Notes: generated by a model from the sequence alone, not told the origin. A stretch of 64,000 nt of DNA from Cylindrotheca closterium (GCA_933822405.4 CAKOGP040002180.1:7695-71694), one strand, 5' to 3'; positions 31,989 through 42,084 are shown, counted from the first letter of the stretch. Made by a program: numbers and translations.

Positions 31989-34226
31989 CTACCATGATCT
32001 CCATCCAACCAGTGGACGATTGACAGATTGAATCGGAAGTTCGTTTTGCTGTGACTTTTTCGATTCTAGTCGGTTCTTGTGATCTGTCATAATGGCAACT
32101 GCTGAGGATCCAATCACCGCTGTTCCAACACCATATGCCACTGCCGCTTCCGCCGTGACAACTTCTGCGCCACCGACCATCATGGCCGCAAACGGGGCTC
32201 GAGCAGCAGCCCCAAGCGCGAATGAAAGTGGAGAGGCTACAAGTAGGGTAGCAGCGGCTACACCTGCCACTGCCATTTGGTTCTTGGAAATGGAGTTCGG
32301 CATGCGGGGTTGCAAGTTCCAAGCTTGACATTCGGTGGGCGAAGTTGTCAATTCACCCTGGTCGTTGCAGAACAGCTGTCGGTCACCATACAAGTGCGGA
32401 ATTACAATGTAACCGTCACCACTGGGAGATTCTTCGAGCTCCCAATGCTCTGATTCTCCGAGTGATTCAATAGTGTATACATTTCCATCCTCCGAAGAAC
32501 CAAGATACTTTTGGTGCTTGTTGGAGTATATGGAATACATATTTACCTCTTCGGCAAACCCACCTGCCGATGGTTTTCTGTCATCCTCCTCCTCCAAGGT
32601 CTTGCCCTCTTGTAGTACGGGTTTCAATTCCCATTCTTCCCAATCCTTGCCATGTTTCGTAGAAAATACCTTGCCGTTTGGTCTGGAAGACAAAAAGTGG
32701 TGATTGACAGTACCGTCGGCAAAAGATGCTTTGGATGCTGCGGCATTCGATGTTGTGGTGGTGGTGGTGGTGGTCAAAAAGAAGAGCTTCTTGTTTGCAG
32801 GTTCCAATTCCCATTGGACTGCAGCAAAGTTAAAGTTTTGTTTTTCCACCGTTGCCAACTCTTTTTCATTCAAGGCAGACAGGTACCTGTCATGCCGCAC
32901 CGACCGCAACAAAATTCCACCGGACGTACCATCCTCAGCATCTCGGAATCTAGTAATCTCCCACAACGTGTTGGGCGATTCCTCATTTTGGGTCATACCA
33001 ACCTTGCCATATTGATTGGAATACAAAAGATACGAATCGTGCGTCCACGAGGTAATTTGTACAAATCCACCATGGCCCGCTTCCACGAATCGAAAGACTT
33101 CCCATCCCTTCCAGTTTTCATCCAAATTGAGTTTGCCAAAGGCGTCACATCGCAAGCGGCGTTGAATGGTAGGATTGGACAGGAACAAAAGTTCCCCTGA
33201 TCGAAAGCGCATCTTCCAGTGAAATGTAAACACAGGAGTGGAAGGAGGTACTTCGTCGTCGTCATCGTCATTTCCAGGAAAGAGATGCGCATCGTCTTCG
33301 TCCTCCAATCTCTTGGTTGCCAGTGGAAGAGTGGTACACATAGGCTTGGTAGGTTTCGAATCATTATCATTTGACTTGAGAATAGCCAACTTTCGTTGAT
33401 AGGTAGTATTGATCAAACTGACCACCATGCCAGATTCATCTTCATATTCCAATGCCCATGTGAAGGATCCTTGGTCATCTCCATCATTCCTTGACACTGC
33501 ATTATTATTATTATTTTTAGCATTTTCTTGAAAGATTAATTCTTCGGCTTGTTCTTGCTCGAATTGTTGTTGTCGCTTGGCTTGCAAATATTCCTGGGTG
33601 CAGGTACTCAACTCTCCTTCGGCATTGCACGTCAAGAAAACCTTGCGATCGACCGACTGCAAGACAAAAGTAGAAGCTCGAATGCCATTTGTTTCTCCGT
33701 CGTCGTCCAAGGAATCCTCCTTTACATCATCATCATCGTCGTCGTCTGCAATGGCAGCAGCAGCAGCAGCAGGAGTAGTACCATTATTCCACAAGAGACA
33801 CCATTCGTGGGGTGAATCCGAGACACAAACCTTCTTTTTATTGAGGGCCTGCAAACTCAAGTATTCGTGTTTTTGATCTTGCCACTTGGTAGATTTGACC
33901 ACTATTTGCTCTTCTTCTTCTTCTTCTTCTTTTGTGGCACCGGTGGTAGATGGTGGTGCCTTTTTAACATCTGCATCAGTAATAGCATCAGTAGTAGCAT
34001 CAGCATCATCAGTAGCAGAGGAATTGTATTCGTCTTCTACCTTGTCTGAAGCGGCAGCTGATACGTTACTATTATTGTGTTCTTTGATTTCAATCGTAGT
34101 AGTATCTGGTGCTGCTGCTCCTACTCCTGCGGATGGATCTAGATATGATTCTTTTGTTGCAACAGACAGATATAGCCGCAAGGGTGACTCCAAACAAGGA
34201 AAGAACAATTGATTGTGATTCTTCAT
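31989..34226 (-). CDS. Beta-trefoil (fascin-like) repeat protein with hydrophobic C-terminus
   Basis: The open frame extends to 34298, but it begins with TTG; the first ATG is at 34226 with A at -3, giving 745 residues. Beta-trefoil units (YL or FL, a small residue, then GxV, then WEL about 30 residues on) occur several times: LYLSVATKESYL, FLTCNAEGELS, YLLYSNQYGKVGM, YLSALNEKEL, FLSSRPNGKVFST, YLGSSEDGNVYTI. These resemble fascin- or ricin-type trefoils, which bind actin or sugars. Long acidic and simple-sequence inserts separate them. The C-terminus has a Gly/Ala-rich hydrophobic region (about 650-720), perhaps two membrane segments, and a tail ending NRPLVGWRSW. No signal peptide is evident. 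Ligand and place of action are unknown. Confidence 0.75.
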   Translation of the reverse strand: MKNHNQLFFPCLESPLRLYLSVATKESYLDPSAGVGAAAPDTTTIEIKEHNNSNVSAAASDKVEDEYNSSATDDADATTDAITDADVKKAPPSTTGATKEEEEEEEQIVVKSTKWQDQKHEYLSLQALNKKKVCVSDSPHEWCLLWNNGTTPAAAAAAIADDDDDDDVKEDSLDDDGETNGIRASTFVLQSVDRKVFLTCNAEGELSTCTQEYLQAKRQQQFEQEQAEELIFQENAKNNNNNAVSRNDGDDQGSFTWALEYEDESGMVVSLINTTYQRKLAILKSNDNDSKPTKPMCTTLPLATKRLEDEDDAHLFPGNDDDDDEVPPSTPVFTFHWKMRFRSGELLFLSNPTIQRRLRCDAFGKLNLDENWKGWEVFRFVEAGHGGFVQITSWTHDSYLLYSNQYGKVGMTQNEESPNTLWEITRFRDAEDGTSGGILLRSVRHDRYLSALNEKELATVEKQNFNFAAVQWELEPANKKLFFLTTTTTTTTSNAAASKASFADGTVNHHFLSSRPNGKVFSTKHGKDWEEWELKPVLQEGKTLEEEDDRKPSAGGFAEEVNMYSIYSNKHQKYLGSSEDGNVYTIESLGESEHWELEESPSGDGYIVIPHLYGDRQLFCNDQGELTTSPTECQAWNLQPRMPNSISKNQMAVAGVAAATLLVASPLSFALGAAARAPFAAMMVGGAEVVTAEAAVAYGVGTAVIGSSAVAIMTDHKNRLESKKSQQNELPIQSVNRPLVGWRSW

Positions 34227-34673
34227 TCTTGTTGCAATGATGAAACAATACTGTATTATATAATACGATGTGGTGAATGTGTGATGATTGCTTCGCAAAG
34301 TGATCAGCGAGCCAGACTATATTTAGGGGAAAGCTCAGAGCACGACTTAACTTGAGGGGTAGTGAGATATCAGGACCCCAATGATAGCGCGAAGTGGGGA
34401 AGGAGAAAAGGAGAACAGTCACAATCTGCCAGGTGGAAGGACCAAGGAAGGACGAAAAGCACCCTGACGGTCGATCACCGCTTCTCCAAAATCTATCGTG
34501 GTAATAACAACAACGACGACAACGCCTCCATCACCAACTGGCGTATTAGACTGATACCATTATCAGCATTAGGAATCACCCAATTAATCAAGGAAGCGAA
34601 ACAATTTACTTCTTTCCTTCTATATCGCATATATTATACAAAACAACAAACATCACAATACATCGAAAACACC
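34227..34673. other. Divergent promoter region
   Basis: This 447-bp stretch separates two head-to-head genes. It holds no gene of its own. An open frame reading into the next gene begins with GTG at 34362 and is not a likely coding extension. Confidence 0.55.
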
Positions 34674-35363
34674 ATGATGCAGCATCCATCAATCAATACA
34701 CTTCTCCTTTTGCTCCTCGTTGCAGCCATTGCATTCCCACAAAGTGATGCTTTTTCAATGCCACAAAGACAATCATCATCGTCATTATCATCGTTAATGC
34801 AATCATGTGCATCCGCACCGAGATCCATGGCATTGCACAGCGAATCATCTTCCGCCGTTACCAGCAGTGAAACAACTTCCGAAGACAACGAGGAGGAAGC
34901 TGATGATGATGACGACGACGAATACGAATACGTCGAATATGATTTATTGGAAGAATCCGACTTTTCTGGCAGCGAATGGCTGGTTGGTACTCTCATGGAC
35001 TCGTCACCCAATCGAATTGATGAAACCTGGTGCCGGCTGGCCATTGACAAGGACGGCAAACAGCTGGCCGTTTGGGGTGACAATGCCGAGGGTACCTGGA
35101 AATTTGACAAGGCCAGTCAATTTTTGTCCGTCTCCAAAACCAATATCATAGGCAAGAAGATTTGGGCCGGTGTGATAGATGACTATTATTTTGCTCAAGG
35201 GACGGTCCGTGGATGGTCCTTCTTTTCGGCCGCTGCGGTGGTGGGGCAATGGCAAGCCAAGCGATTGGGTGTGGATCCAGAAGAGGCAGGAAACCCACCA
35301 TGGTTTGGCGAAGATGATGAAGAAGAAGAAGGAGCAAACTCAAATGGTGAAGCATTAGAATAA
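34674..35363 (+). CDS. Conserved-looking plastid-targeted protein, unknown
   Basis: The frame is open upstream to a GTG at 34362, but the ATG at 34674 (context CACC) gives a proper leader: MMQHPSINTLLLLLLVAAIAF followed by PQSDAFSMPQ, a signal peptide with an A-F junction. The product is 229 residues. After a Ser-rich transit-like stretch and an acidic linker, the body (about 95-205) reads as a compact domain with SEWLVGTLMDSSPN, WCRLAIDKDGKQLAVWGDNAEGTW and IDDYYFAQGTVRGWSFFSAA, rich in Trp and Gly, probably beta-structured. An acidic tail ends the protein. I do not recognise the family. It could be a plastid stroma or thylakoid accessory protein. Confidence 0.7.
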   Translation: MMQHPSINTLLLLLLVAAIAFPQSDAFSMPQRQSSSSLSSLMQSCASAPRSMALHSESSSAVTSSETTSEDNEEEADDDDDDEYEYVEYDLLEESDFSGSEWLVGTLMDSSPNRIDETWCRLAIDKDGKQLAVWGDNAEGTWKFDKASQFLSVSKTNIIGKKIWAGVIDDYYFAQGTVRGWSFFSAAAVVGQWQAKRLGVDPEEAGNPPWFGEDDEEEEGANSNGEALE

Positions 35364-35619
35364 ACTGAATAAGCTAATAAGCTATTATCAATTTCATTCA
35401 TGAACAACAGGAGGTGTGTAGGATGGGACTGAATCACGCAGGATTTCATATTGTTCAGTGAAAACTAATGACAACATCACCATATGACTGTACCTATACT
35501 CCTATGATTATTCTCATTTGGGTCCCCCCGAAGGCTGACATGATCAAATCTACCGGTAGTAGTAGAAATATTCCTAAAACAGATCAAGTTTCAGTTTTTA
35601 ATCATCATTCCCATTTCTA

Positions 35620-36434
35620 TTAGATTCGTTTTATCTTTGGTGGTTCCTTTAGTACAGGTTCTTTTGATTCTCCCACATTGTTATAAGCACGGAGCAAGAG
35701 TCGTAGGTTAATGATGTGGGTGGACCAACACAGGATGCACAATTCATGTAGCACCAATAATTTGTAGGCCAAGAATACCGAAGCCGTCATGGCAAGTGTG
35801 GATACCATGGCGGTCATGGGTACAGGAAAGATGGGACGAAGTGCAAGCCAGTAGGTGTAATATACCAATCCAATAAAGGCATTTGGAACATCCAACAAAT
35901 GTCCTTGTGGGACAATTCCAAAGTAGGATACCAGTTTGCCTTCGGGCATGGCAAATGCAGAGCTGATGATTAGTACGGTAGATACATTAGATATGATATA
36001 TGCGATAAAAAGAAAATTGTATATGGAATGGTTCAAATTGAACATGATCCAATGAAGAAGCAAAAGAAAGAAGACAAGTTAGTATCATGAAGGAAAAAGA
36101 AAAATCCCACCAAACCACAGGAGTCCAAGCCAAAAACTGAACTGAACTGAACTGAAGCTGCAGACACCAACGCAACAGAACTGGCCGACCGAGAGCTTCC
36201 AATTTGTGACAACTCATAAAATCATACCAGCAAATCATAATACAGTACAGCATATAGTCTCTTTGTTGCTACCTACCTACAACTTGCACCAATACTCTCA
36301 ATGTCACAGAGCGCCGAGAATTCGTCTTCGTCAGGATTTTTGTGCGATATCTTGTATTCCACATATAGAGCATAGAGGGATAAGATTACACCCAGGGTAG
36401 CAAACGGCCACGTGATTGTTTTGAACGAGGACAT
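35620..36434 (-). CDS. Vitamin K epoxide reductase (VKOR) family protein
   Basis: Exons are 36434-36277 and 35962-35620; the 314-bp intron has GTAGGT and a TACTAAT-like branch site 8 bases before the CAG acceptor; the junction splits a Ser codon. The product is 166 residues, like animal VKORC1. It has four membrane segments, the loop cysteines C43 and C52 followed by Ser (LCDIESIGASCSS), and the active-site CILC motif at 128-131. PNAFIGLVYY follows the family pattern with Asn-80. VKOR makes disulphide bonds or reduces quinones in the ER or thylakoid membrane. No cleavable leader is seen, so the ER is more likely. The position matching Tyr-139 of human VKORC1 is His. The gene is head to head with the XRN gene at 37092. 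Confidence 0.88.
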
Positions 36435-37091
36435 TTTGTAACTTGTACTATATCTTGCTTTTGGATGAGTTTTATTTCAAGATTGAAGAAGGATCAGAAT
36501 TGGCAGCGTGCTGGATTGGTGTAGGTTGAGAATATATACAGTACCGGGATGCGATGGATGAATCAAATTGGTTTCAAATTCTCTCTTTCCTAGCTCACGA
36601 TAGGGTCGGGTAATAGGAGCAGTCTGATATGCAGTGTTGGCAATAACAACGAAGTCGTGGGAAAGTAGCGCAACTTTGATGGTGTTGTCAAGATGATGTC
36701 TCACACGGTACAGTATATCGATCAGGGAATGAGTTGGTCACTCGTGAAACAGTGGAGAGGAGTGAGTCACGCGTTTCTTCATTTTAAAAGTCGACGCGAC
36801 ATTGAACATGTTGAATGTGTCTGCCATCCAACCCATCGCGAAAGAATTTCTGCTTCTCCCCATCGCCATCTGTTCCCCCGTCTGTGCACCAAATCAAAAA
36901 CACTGATGGCCCATCATTTTCTTCGGATTTGCTCTGCCGCCATAAGAATAGATTCTTCAAAACTGACAAGTCATCATTGAATAGTAGAGAGAAGGAACTT
37001 AAGGATTGCACTAGCTACACTAGCTACACCACCTACAATACTTACACTACCTTGACACACTCAAAACCCACCCACCCACACACTCAAAATC
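36435..37091. other. Divergent promoter region
   Basis: This 657-bp stretch lies between the VKOR gene (minus) and the XRN gene (plus) and should contain both promoters. No gene is visible. The last 80 bases are CT- and CA-rich (CTAGCTACACTAGCTACAC, then CACCCACCCACACAC), typical of a leader. Confidence 0.55.
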
Positions 37092-39437
37092 ATGGTCCAC
37101 AGATCAAATACTAGTATGCACGTATTGTGGATTGCCCAGGGACTGCTGACTTGGTGCCTTAGCAACACTCATGCCTTTGCTCCCATGCATCAGTCCCCCA
37201 TTACTCCCTTGTCCACTGGTACAAGCAGTAAATGGACGAGACAAACAACCTCGGCATCATCACCACCGTACAATCGTTTCACTGGATATTCCAACTGCGA
37301 ATCTCAATTGGAGGGAATTCCCAAAATGTTTCGTTGGTTGACGGATCAATATCCCAACATCATCAAGGATCGACTGGAAGAAGGATTGTCGGCAGATATT
37401 GAAGTGGATAACTTCTATTTGGACATGAACGGAATCATCCATCCTTGTACCCACGGAAATACTCAGGGTGAGTTCATTTATTTGGATGAGACGGCCATGT
37501 TCAAAAAGATCTTTTTGTACGTCGATCGTCTCTACAAAATGGTACAGCCCAAGGAAGTCTTGTATTTGGCCGTCGATGGCGTCGCTCCCCGCGCCAAGAT
37601 GAATCAACAACGATCCAGACGATTCCGTTCCGCCAAGGAGGCCGAACAAATGGAGGCTGAAATTGTGGCCCGGGATCAATACAATTCCAAGCACAGCGAA
37701 GAGTACCGCGAAAAGAAAAAGCTGAAGGAAGACATGAGCGACAAAACCAAATTCGATTCCAACTGCATCACTCCAGGAACCGACTTTATGCTCAAACTCA
37801 GTCTGGCCATGCAAAAATGGGTCGCCTACAAGATCGAAACCGATCCTGTGTGGAAGAATGGGGCCAAGGTCATTGTCAGTGGTCCCGACGTTCCGGGAGA
37901 AGGTGAACACAAGGTGATGGATTTCATTCGGGATTCTCGGAATGCGTACCACAACAACGAAGCTGCCGCCAAGGGACTCTACAAGCCCGGCGCCACCCAT
38001 GTCCTATATGGTTTGGATGCCGATCTCATCATGTTGGGTCTCGTGACGCACGAACCCAACTTTATGCTCCTGCGTGAAAAAATGTCCGTCGTCATGGCGG
38101 GGCGGGGCCGCAACAAGTACCGCAAAAAGAAGGATATGATGGAATACACTCGTCATGATTTTGAATTGCTCGAGTTGAGTTCCCTGCGTCAGTTGTTGGC
38201 CATTCAGTTCCGAAAGTTTTCGGATCAAATTGACAATTACAACCTGGATCGGATCGTCGATGACTTTGTATTCATGTGTATGATGGTTGGTAATGACTTT
38301 TTGCCCCACTCGCCACATTTGGAAATTGACGGTGGTGCCATTTCGCTCATGATGGGATCGTACATTGATTTGTTGCCCTCGTGGAAGGGATACTTGACGG
38401 ACAAGGAAAAGATTCATCCACAACGATTTGAGCAATTCATTTACCATCTTGCTGTCTATGAGGAGGAACACTTCAAGAAGCGTGGCTACGAAGAGAACGA
38501 ACCGGGATGGAAATTGCCATCCGAGTATGAAGAAGACGACAATGACTTTTACGGTGAATACTTTTCCGGCAACCCAACCCCACCCGTTGCCAAGCCAGCA
38601 AATGCCAAGGGTAGCACCCCACCTCCTTCCAAGATTCCCAAAACGGAAGATGGAGAAGCCGCTGCTGACGTAGAATCCGATGTTGAGGGTCCCGTTGGGA
38701 ACCGAGCCTTCCGCCGGGTACACCCCAAAAGCAAGGCACGATCCTACCGCGACTTTTATTACGAAGAAAAGATGGGATGGCCTGTCGAAGACCGAGAACG
38801 TACTCTCTTTGAGCGACGTGCTCATGTGCGAGAGTACATGGAAGGATTGCATTGGGTGTTGAATTATTACCACAATGGCTGCATGTCTTGGGACTGGTTC
38901 TTTCCGTACATGTACGCCCCCCTTTCTACCGATATGGTCAATCTCTCCGAATTTTACGATGAATTTGAAGGCAGCAAAGAAGAAGGCGAATACAAGAGCT
39001 GGCCCTTTGAAAAGGGAACCCCTTTCCCAAGTTTGGCGCAGCTCTTATCAGTTCTTCCACCACAAAGTGCTTCCTTGCTTCCAAAGCCACTTGGGGAGCT
39101 CATGCTTCACCCTTCATCACCCTTGATTTCATACTATCCACCTGACTTTGCTGCGGACCCAAATGGAAAGAGACAGGCTTGGGAAGCAGTAGTTAAAATT
39201 CCGTTCATTGATGGTGAGTTCCTCTTGGAGACTGTGGAACAGGTCCTCGAAAAGGATAAGGATGGAGGCGGTCTACTGACACCTGGTGAGCGCCGAAGAA
39301 ATGCTCGTGGAAAGCACCATCTATATGTACCCAAGGGTGATGATATAAATGGTGCCGCCAAGAAGGCATCAAGCCCAAAGGGAGCAGGGAAGTTTGCTCC
39401 CAAGGGAAAGAAACGAGTTGCCAAGACTGAAGCTTGA
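37092..39437 (+). CDS. XRN-family 5'-3' exoribonuclease with plastid leader
   Basis: This 781-residue single-exon gene has a signal-peptide-like leader (MHVLWIAQGLLTWCLSN from Met-9) ending THAFAP, the classic diatom plastid junction, followed by a Ser/Thr-rich transit-like stretch. The XRN nuclease domain then begins EGIPKMFRWLTDQYP, where ordinary XRN proteins start at their own Met. Catalytic-region motifs are complete: YLDMNGIIHPC (D111), AVDGVAPRAKMNQQRSRRF (D162), GEGEHK (E270, E272), DADLIML (D309, D311) and GNDFLPH (D402). The second conserved region includes HWVLNYYHNGCMSWDWFFPY. The protein ends with a basic Gly/Lys tail and lacks the long C-terminal extension of XRN1. XRN enzymes degrade 5'-monophosphate RNA in nucleus or cytosol; a plastid location is inferred from the leader. 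Confidence 0.88.
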   Translation: MVHRSNTSMHVLWIAQGLLTWCLSNTHAFAPMHQSPITPLSTGTSSKWTRQTTSASSPPYNRFTGYSNCESQLEGIPKMFRWLTDQYPNIIKDRLEEGLSADIEVDNFYLDMNGIIHPCTHGNTQGEFIYLDETAMFKKIFLYVDRLYKMVQPKEVLYLAVDGVAPRAKMNQQRSRRFRSAKEAEQMEAEIVARDQYNSKHSEEYREKKKLKEDMSDKTKFDSNCITPGTDFMLKLSLAMQKWVAYKIETDPVWKNGAKVIVSGPDVPGEGEHKVMDFIRDSRNAYHNNEAAAKGLYKPGATHVLYGLDADLIMLGLVTHEPNFMLLREKMSVVMAGRGRNKYRKKKDMMEYTRHDFELLELSSLRQLLAIQFRKFSDQIDNYNLDRIVDDFVFMCMMVGNDFLPHSPHLEIDGGAISLMMGSYIDLLPSWKGYLTDKEKIHPQRFEQFIYHLAVYEEEHFKKRGYEENEPGWKLPSEYEEDDNDFYGEYFSGNPTPPVAKPANAKGSTPPPSKIPKTEDGEAAADVESDVEGPVGNRAFRRVHPKSKARSYRDFYYEEKMGWPVEDRERTLFERRAHVREYMEGLHWVLNYYHNGCMSWDWFFPYMYAPLSTDMVNLSEFYDEFEGSKEEGEYKSWPFEKGTPFPSLAQLLSVLPPQSASLLPKPLGELMLHPSSPLISYYPPDFAADPNGKRQAWEAVVKIPFIDGEFLLETVEQVLEKDKDGGGLLTPGERRRNARGKHHLYVPKGDDINGAAKKASSPKGAGKFAPKGKKRVAKTEA

Positions 39438-39603
39438 GTTAGAAGGCAGAAGGAATTAGCTGCAAAATTGAACTAGAATTTAGTTATATTTATTTTGATT
39501 GTAATCCATTGCTTTATATTGTATTCTATGTCGTGTATCTTTTTTATTTTCTATTCTGTGCGTGGGGCATTCGGTGATCACTCACTCTTCGAGTCTGTGG
39601 TGT

Positions 39604-40233
39604 CTATTGGTCGATTCGAGTCTTTTCAAAGAGTTGTACAAGGTACAAGAGACCATCTTCTCCCTTGTGAGTTCCCATTCCGAATGAGTTGTATTTGTTG
39701 CTGAGGATCTTCTTTTGTTCACGACCCTCGTTCACCATCATATCGTAGTGAATCTCACGAATGGTTTCACCTCGGAAAACATTTCCCTTGAGGCCCCTAG
39801 GGATTTTCTTTAGCTTGGTCTTGTCTGCAGAGTTTTTGGCAAGGTCTCGTGCCTTTTGATCGAGATCCCTACTGCGATGCAATGGTGAAATACCTCTTTC
39901 AACACGTTCTTGGTTGACGAGGACGTGATTCGAAGAGAAGTACCAGGTATCATGCTTGCAAGGTGATGAAGATGGTGTTTCACAAGTCGTCGACTTTAGT
40001 TCTGGGAGGTCGTGTCTTGAATATTGATTTTGAACTGTAAATTCTTTGTTTGTTTCGTTTGAGGCTTTGGTGATGGTGGCTTCATCCTCAAATGCGGATA
40101 ATCGTCGTGAGCTTCGTTGGCGGCTGAGAATCATTGAATCTCTTTGTCCGCTTTGTCTTCTTGGCACAGATAGGTCCATTTCGGCGTTGTCGTCGTCTCG
40201 ATTCATGATGGCTAATGGTTGGTATATTTTCAT
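39604..40233 (-). CDS. CAP (SCP/PR-1) domain protein
   Basis: This 209-residue protein has its first ATG at 40233 and another in frame at 40206. The first 90 residues are polar with Arg/Ser-rich and acidic parts. The CAP domain follows: WYFSSNHVLVNQERVERGISPLHRSRDLDQKARDLAKNSADK in pattern, GNVFRGETI in place of the usual GENI, then NKYNSFGMGTHKGEDGLLYLVQLF. CAP proteins are usually secreted; no signal peptide or membrane segment is seen here, so the protein may be intracellular or have a missing upstream exon. The few His and Glu of the central CAP cavity are only partly recognisable. Its role is unknown. Confidence 0.7.
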   Translation of the reverse strand: MKIYQPLAIMNRDDDNAEMDLSVPRRQSGQRDSMILSRQRSSRRLSAFEDEATITKASNETNKEFTVQNQYSRHDLPELKSTTCETPSSSPCKHDTWYFSSNHVLVNQERVERGISPLHRSRDLDQKARDLAKNSADKTKLKKIPRGLKGNVFRGETIREIHYDMMVNEGREQKKILSNKYNSFGMGTHKGEDGLLYLVQLFEKTRIDQ

Positions 40234-41373
40234 AGTTTATGATGATTCGATCGTAGAAAGGTTTTGTGGGTTTGTGGGAGTTATTTGTTGTTGGGAATTG
40301 TAAAATGTGATTGATGATGGTTTCTCTCGTTGCAACGAACGTGAATGACGAAGTCAATCGTGCCGATTTGAACGTTCGCTTTTTTGGCCGGGCAGTTTGG
40401 ATGTTTTTATGTGGTGTCACTCAAGACTCACTCGTCACTTGCCCCAAGATCAGTCTCTCATCGAGCGTCAGAAGTTTTCTTGCACCTCTTCGTACATTCT
40501 GTACCACAATCGCCAAAACTGTTTTGACACAAAATACAAAATTCACGGAGACTGATCTCGGGACTACCGCTCGTAACGTGTGTGACTGATTTTTCATCAC
40601 GATAAAAATCTGGAATCACGCCACGGGGTGAAAGGAGTTTCTACGGGCGCAGGGTACAGTCAGTAGCTTTCAGCTTCCGAGAAAATCATGGATGGAGCTC
40701 TGCCCCTAACCCTAACCCCATTATCATGTATCTTTATGCATTCTAAAGCAATGAGGGTTGGGTCGGCACTGCTGCAAGAATGACGAGATTGGCACTTCTT
40801 CGTCGTGGCGGAGGAGCCCAATTCCATTTCTAGCCTACTACAAAGATAACAGAGTCAGTCGTGCTATAAAATCCAAAAGCGTTGCTAATCAGCCTGTCTC
40901 GTAAATTTCTCGCCCAACCATGTGTGGTACCAAACCATTGCAGTGTTGTTGCACTCCAATCACGTCTAAAAATCTATGCATTTGTATGTTATTTTATTGG
41001 TACGTATGTATGTAGTCCGAAGTTTGCATGTTTGACTCCTTCGAATTATCAATAGGAAGGCGAAGAAGAATGAATGAATCACACGTGGCATCTTTCATGA
41101 CCGTATTCACGCCACGCAACAGAGAGCCCTGAGAGAAAAGTCAATCTAGTAGGTAGCATCTTGATCAGAACAGAGAAATGATGGAATAGAAAGTACCCTG
41201 CTTCATAATTATGTTTAAAAAAAGTCACTCTACAGTAGTTGCTAGGACCTCAATCAGAAGGAGACGGAAAAGCAAGGATCGAATAGGAAGTATCGTACAC
41301 TTAGTTTACATGTATGTTCATAAGCCTTGTTGGAAAGGTTTGTTTGTATCTCCTATCTCCATATGGTTTTCAG
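40234..41373. other. Long intergenic region
   Basis: No gene is visible in 1.1 kb. A short telomere-like stretch, CCCTAACCCTAACCCC, occurs near 40706. The region lies upstream of the CAP gene and downstream of the ankyrin gene, both on the minus strand. Confidence 0.5.
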
Positions 41374-42084
41374 TCATTTTCTTAGACTTGCTAGGACGGA
41401 GGCGGTAGTCATCTCGTCATGGTTTGCCTTCTTTTCCAGTGGGCGGAGAATGGCTCTTCGTTCCCACAGGAATCTGAGCCACTTTCCATTGGTTTCGGCT
41501 CGAATGTAGTCGAAGGGAGTAAACCCACGGACATCCTCCATCACCAGTTGGTGTGGTGCAATGCGCAAGAGCAGATCCACAAGTTCAAACTCGGGCTCCG
41601 CTGTCCAGCAGGCATCATGGAGAGGATTGCGATTGTAGTCGTCTCGCACGTTCATGTCGAACTTGACTTCATTGAGGAGATATTTCACAATTTCAGTGTG
41701 TCCTCTCCGACAAGCTAGGTGAAAAGTGGATTCCCCAAACTTGTTGCAGCCGTTTCCAGTGAGGACGCCACTCTTGTGCAGTTTCTTGACTCGTTCAAGG
41801 TCGTTCTTTCGGATAGCGTCCAGGACTTCGGGAATGTAGGATGCCAACATTTCTTTGGTGGGCTCGCGAAACAAGGGTTCAGCAGTCTGTCGAACCGTGT
41901 CAACGGCAAATCCGTTGGCCTTGAATGCAGCTTGAACGTAGTCGGAGGCTTTGATGGTAAGGTTCTTGACTACTGTTTGTTTCCTTTTCTTGGTTTGCAC
42001 GGTCGCCGGGCTGTGTTGCCTAGATCGTTTGAGAACTCTTTCTACCGCAATGTCAACGGTTGGTGATGGGTTTGCTAGTATCAT
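41374..42084 (-). CDS. Ankyrin-repeat protein
   Basis: This 236-residue protein starts at the only suitable ATG (42084). The N-terminus is basic (VLKRSRQHSP, QTKKRKQ), a possible nuclear signal. A helical stretch (about 45-95) leads into ankyrin repeats: DAIRKNDLERVKKLHKSG, then FGESTFHLACRRGHTEIVKYLL, then DDYNRNPLHDACWTAEPEFELVDLLL, then DVRGFTPFDYIR. The last part (NGKWLRFLWERRAIL) is a capping helix. Ankyrin arrays bind proteins; this short N-basic plan is common in diatoms to my knowledge. Partner unknown. Confidence 0.85.
   Translation of the reverse strand: MILANPSPTVDIAVERVLKRSRQHSPATVQTKKRKQTVVKNLTIKASDYVQAAFKANGFAVDTVRQTAEPLFREPTKEMLASYIPEVLDAIRKNDLERVKKLHKSGVLTGNGCNKFGESTFHLACRRGHTEIVKYLLNEVKFDMNVRDDYNRNPLHDACWTAEPEFELVDLLLRIAPHQLVMEDVRGFTPFDYIRAETNGKWLRFLWERRAILRPLEKKANHDEMTTASVLASLRK

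Noticed and set aside
34227..34298. 24-residue N-terminal extension of the trefoil protein
   Set aside because: It begins with TTG; the first ATG is at 34226 in a better context.
34362..34673. 104-residue N-terminal extension of the plastid protein at 34674
   Set aside because: It begins with GTG, would bury the signal peptide and lies in a promoter region.
40704..40722. Telomere-like CCCTAACCCTAACCCC
   Set aside because: Only about two and a half units, inside gene-rich DNA; not a chromosome end. It may be a chance or an old repair scar.
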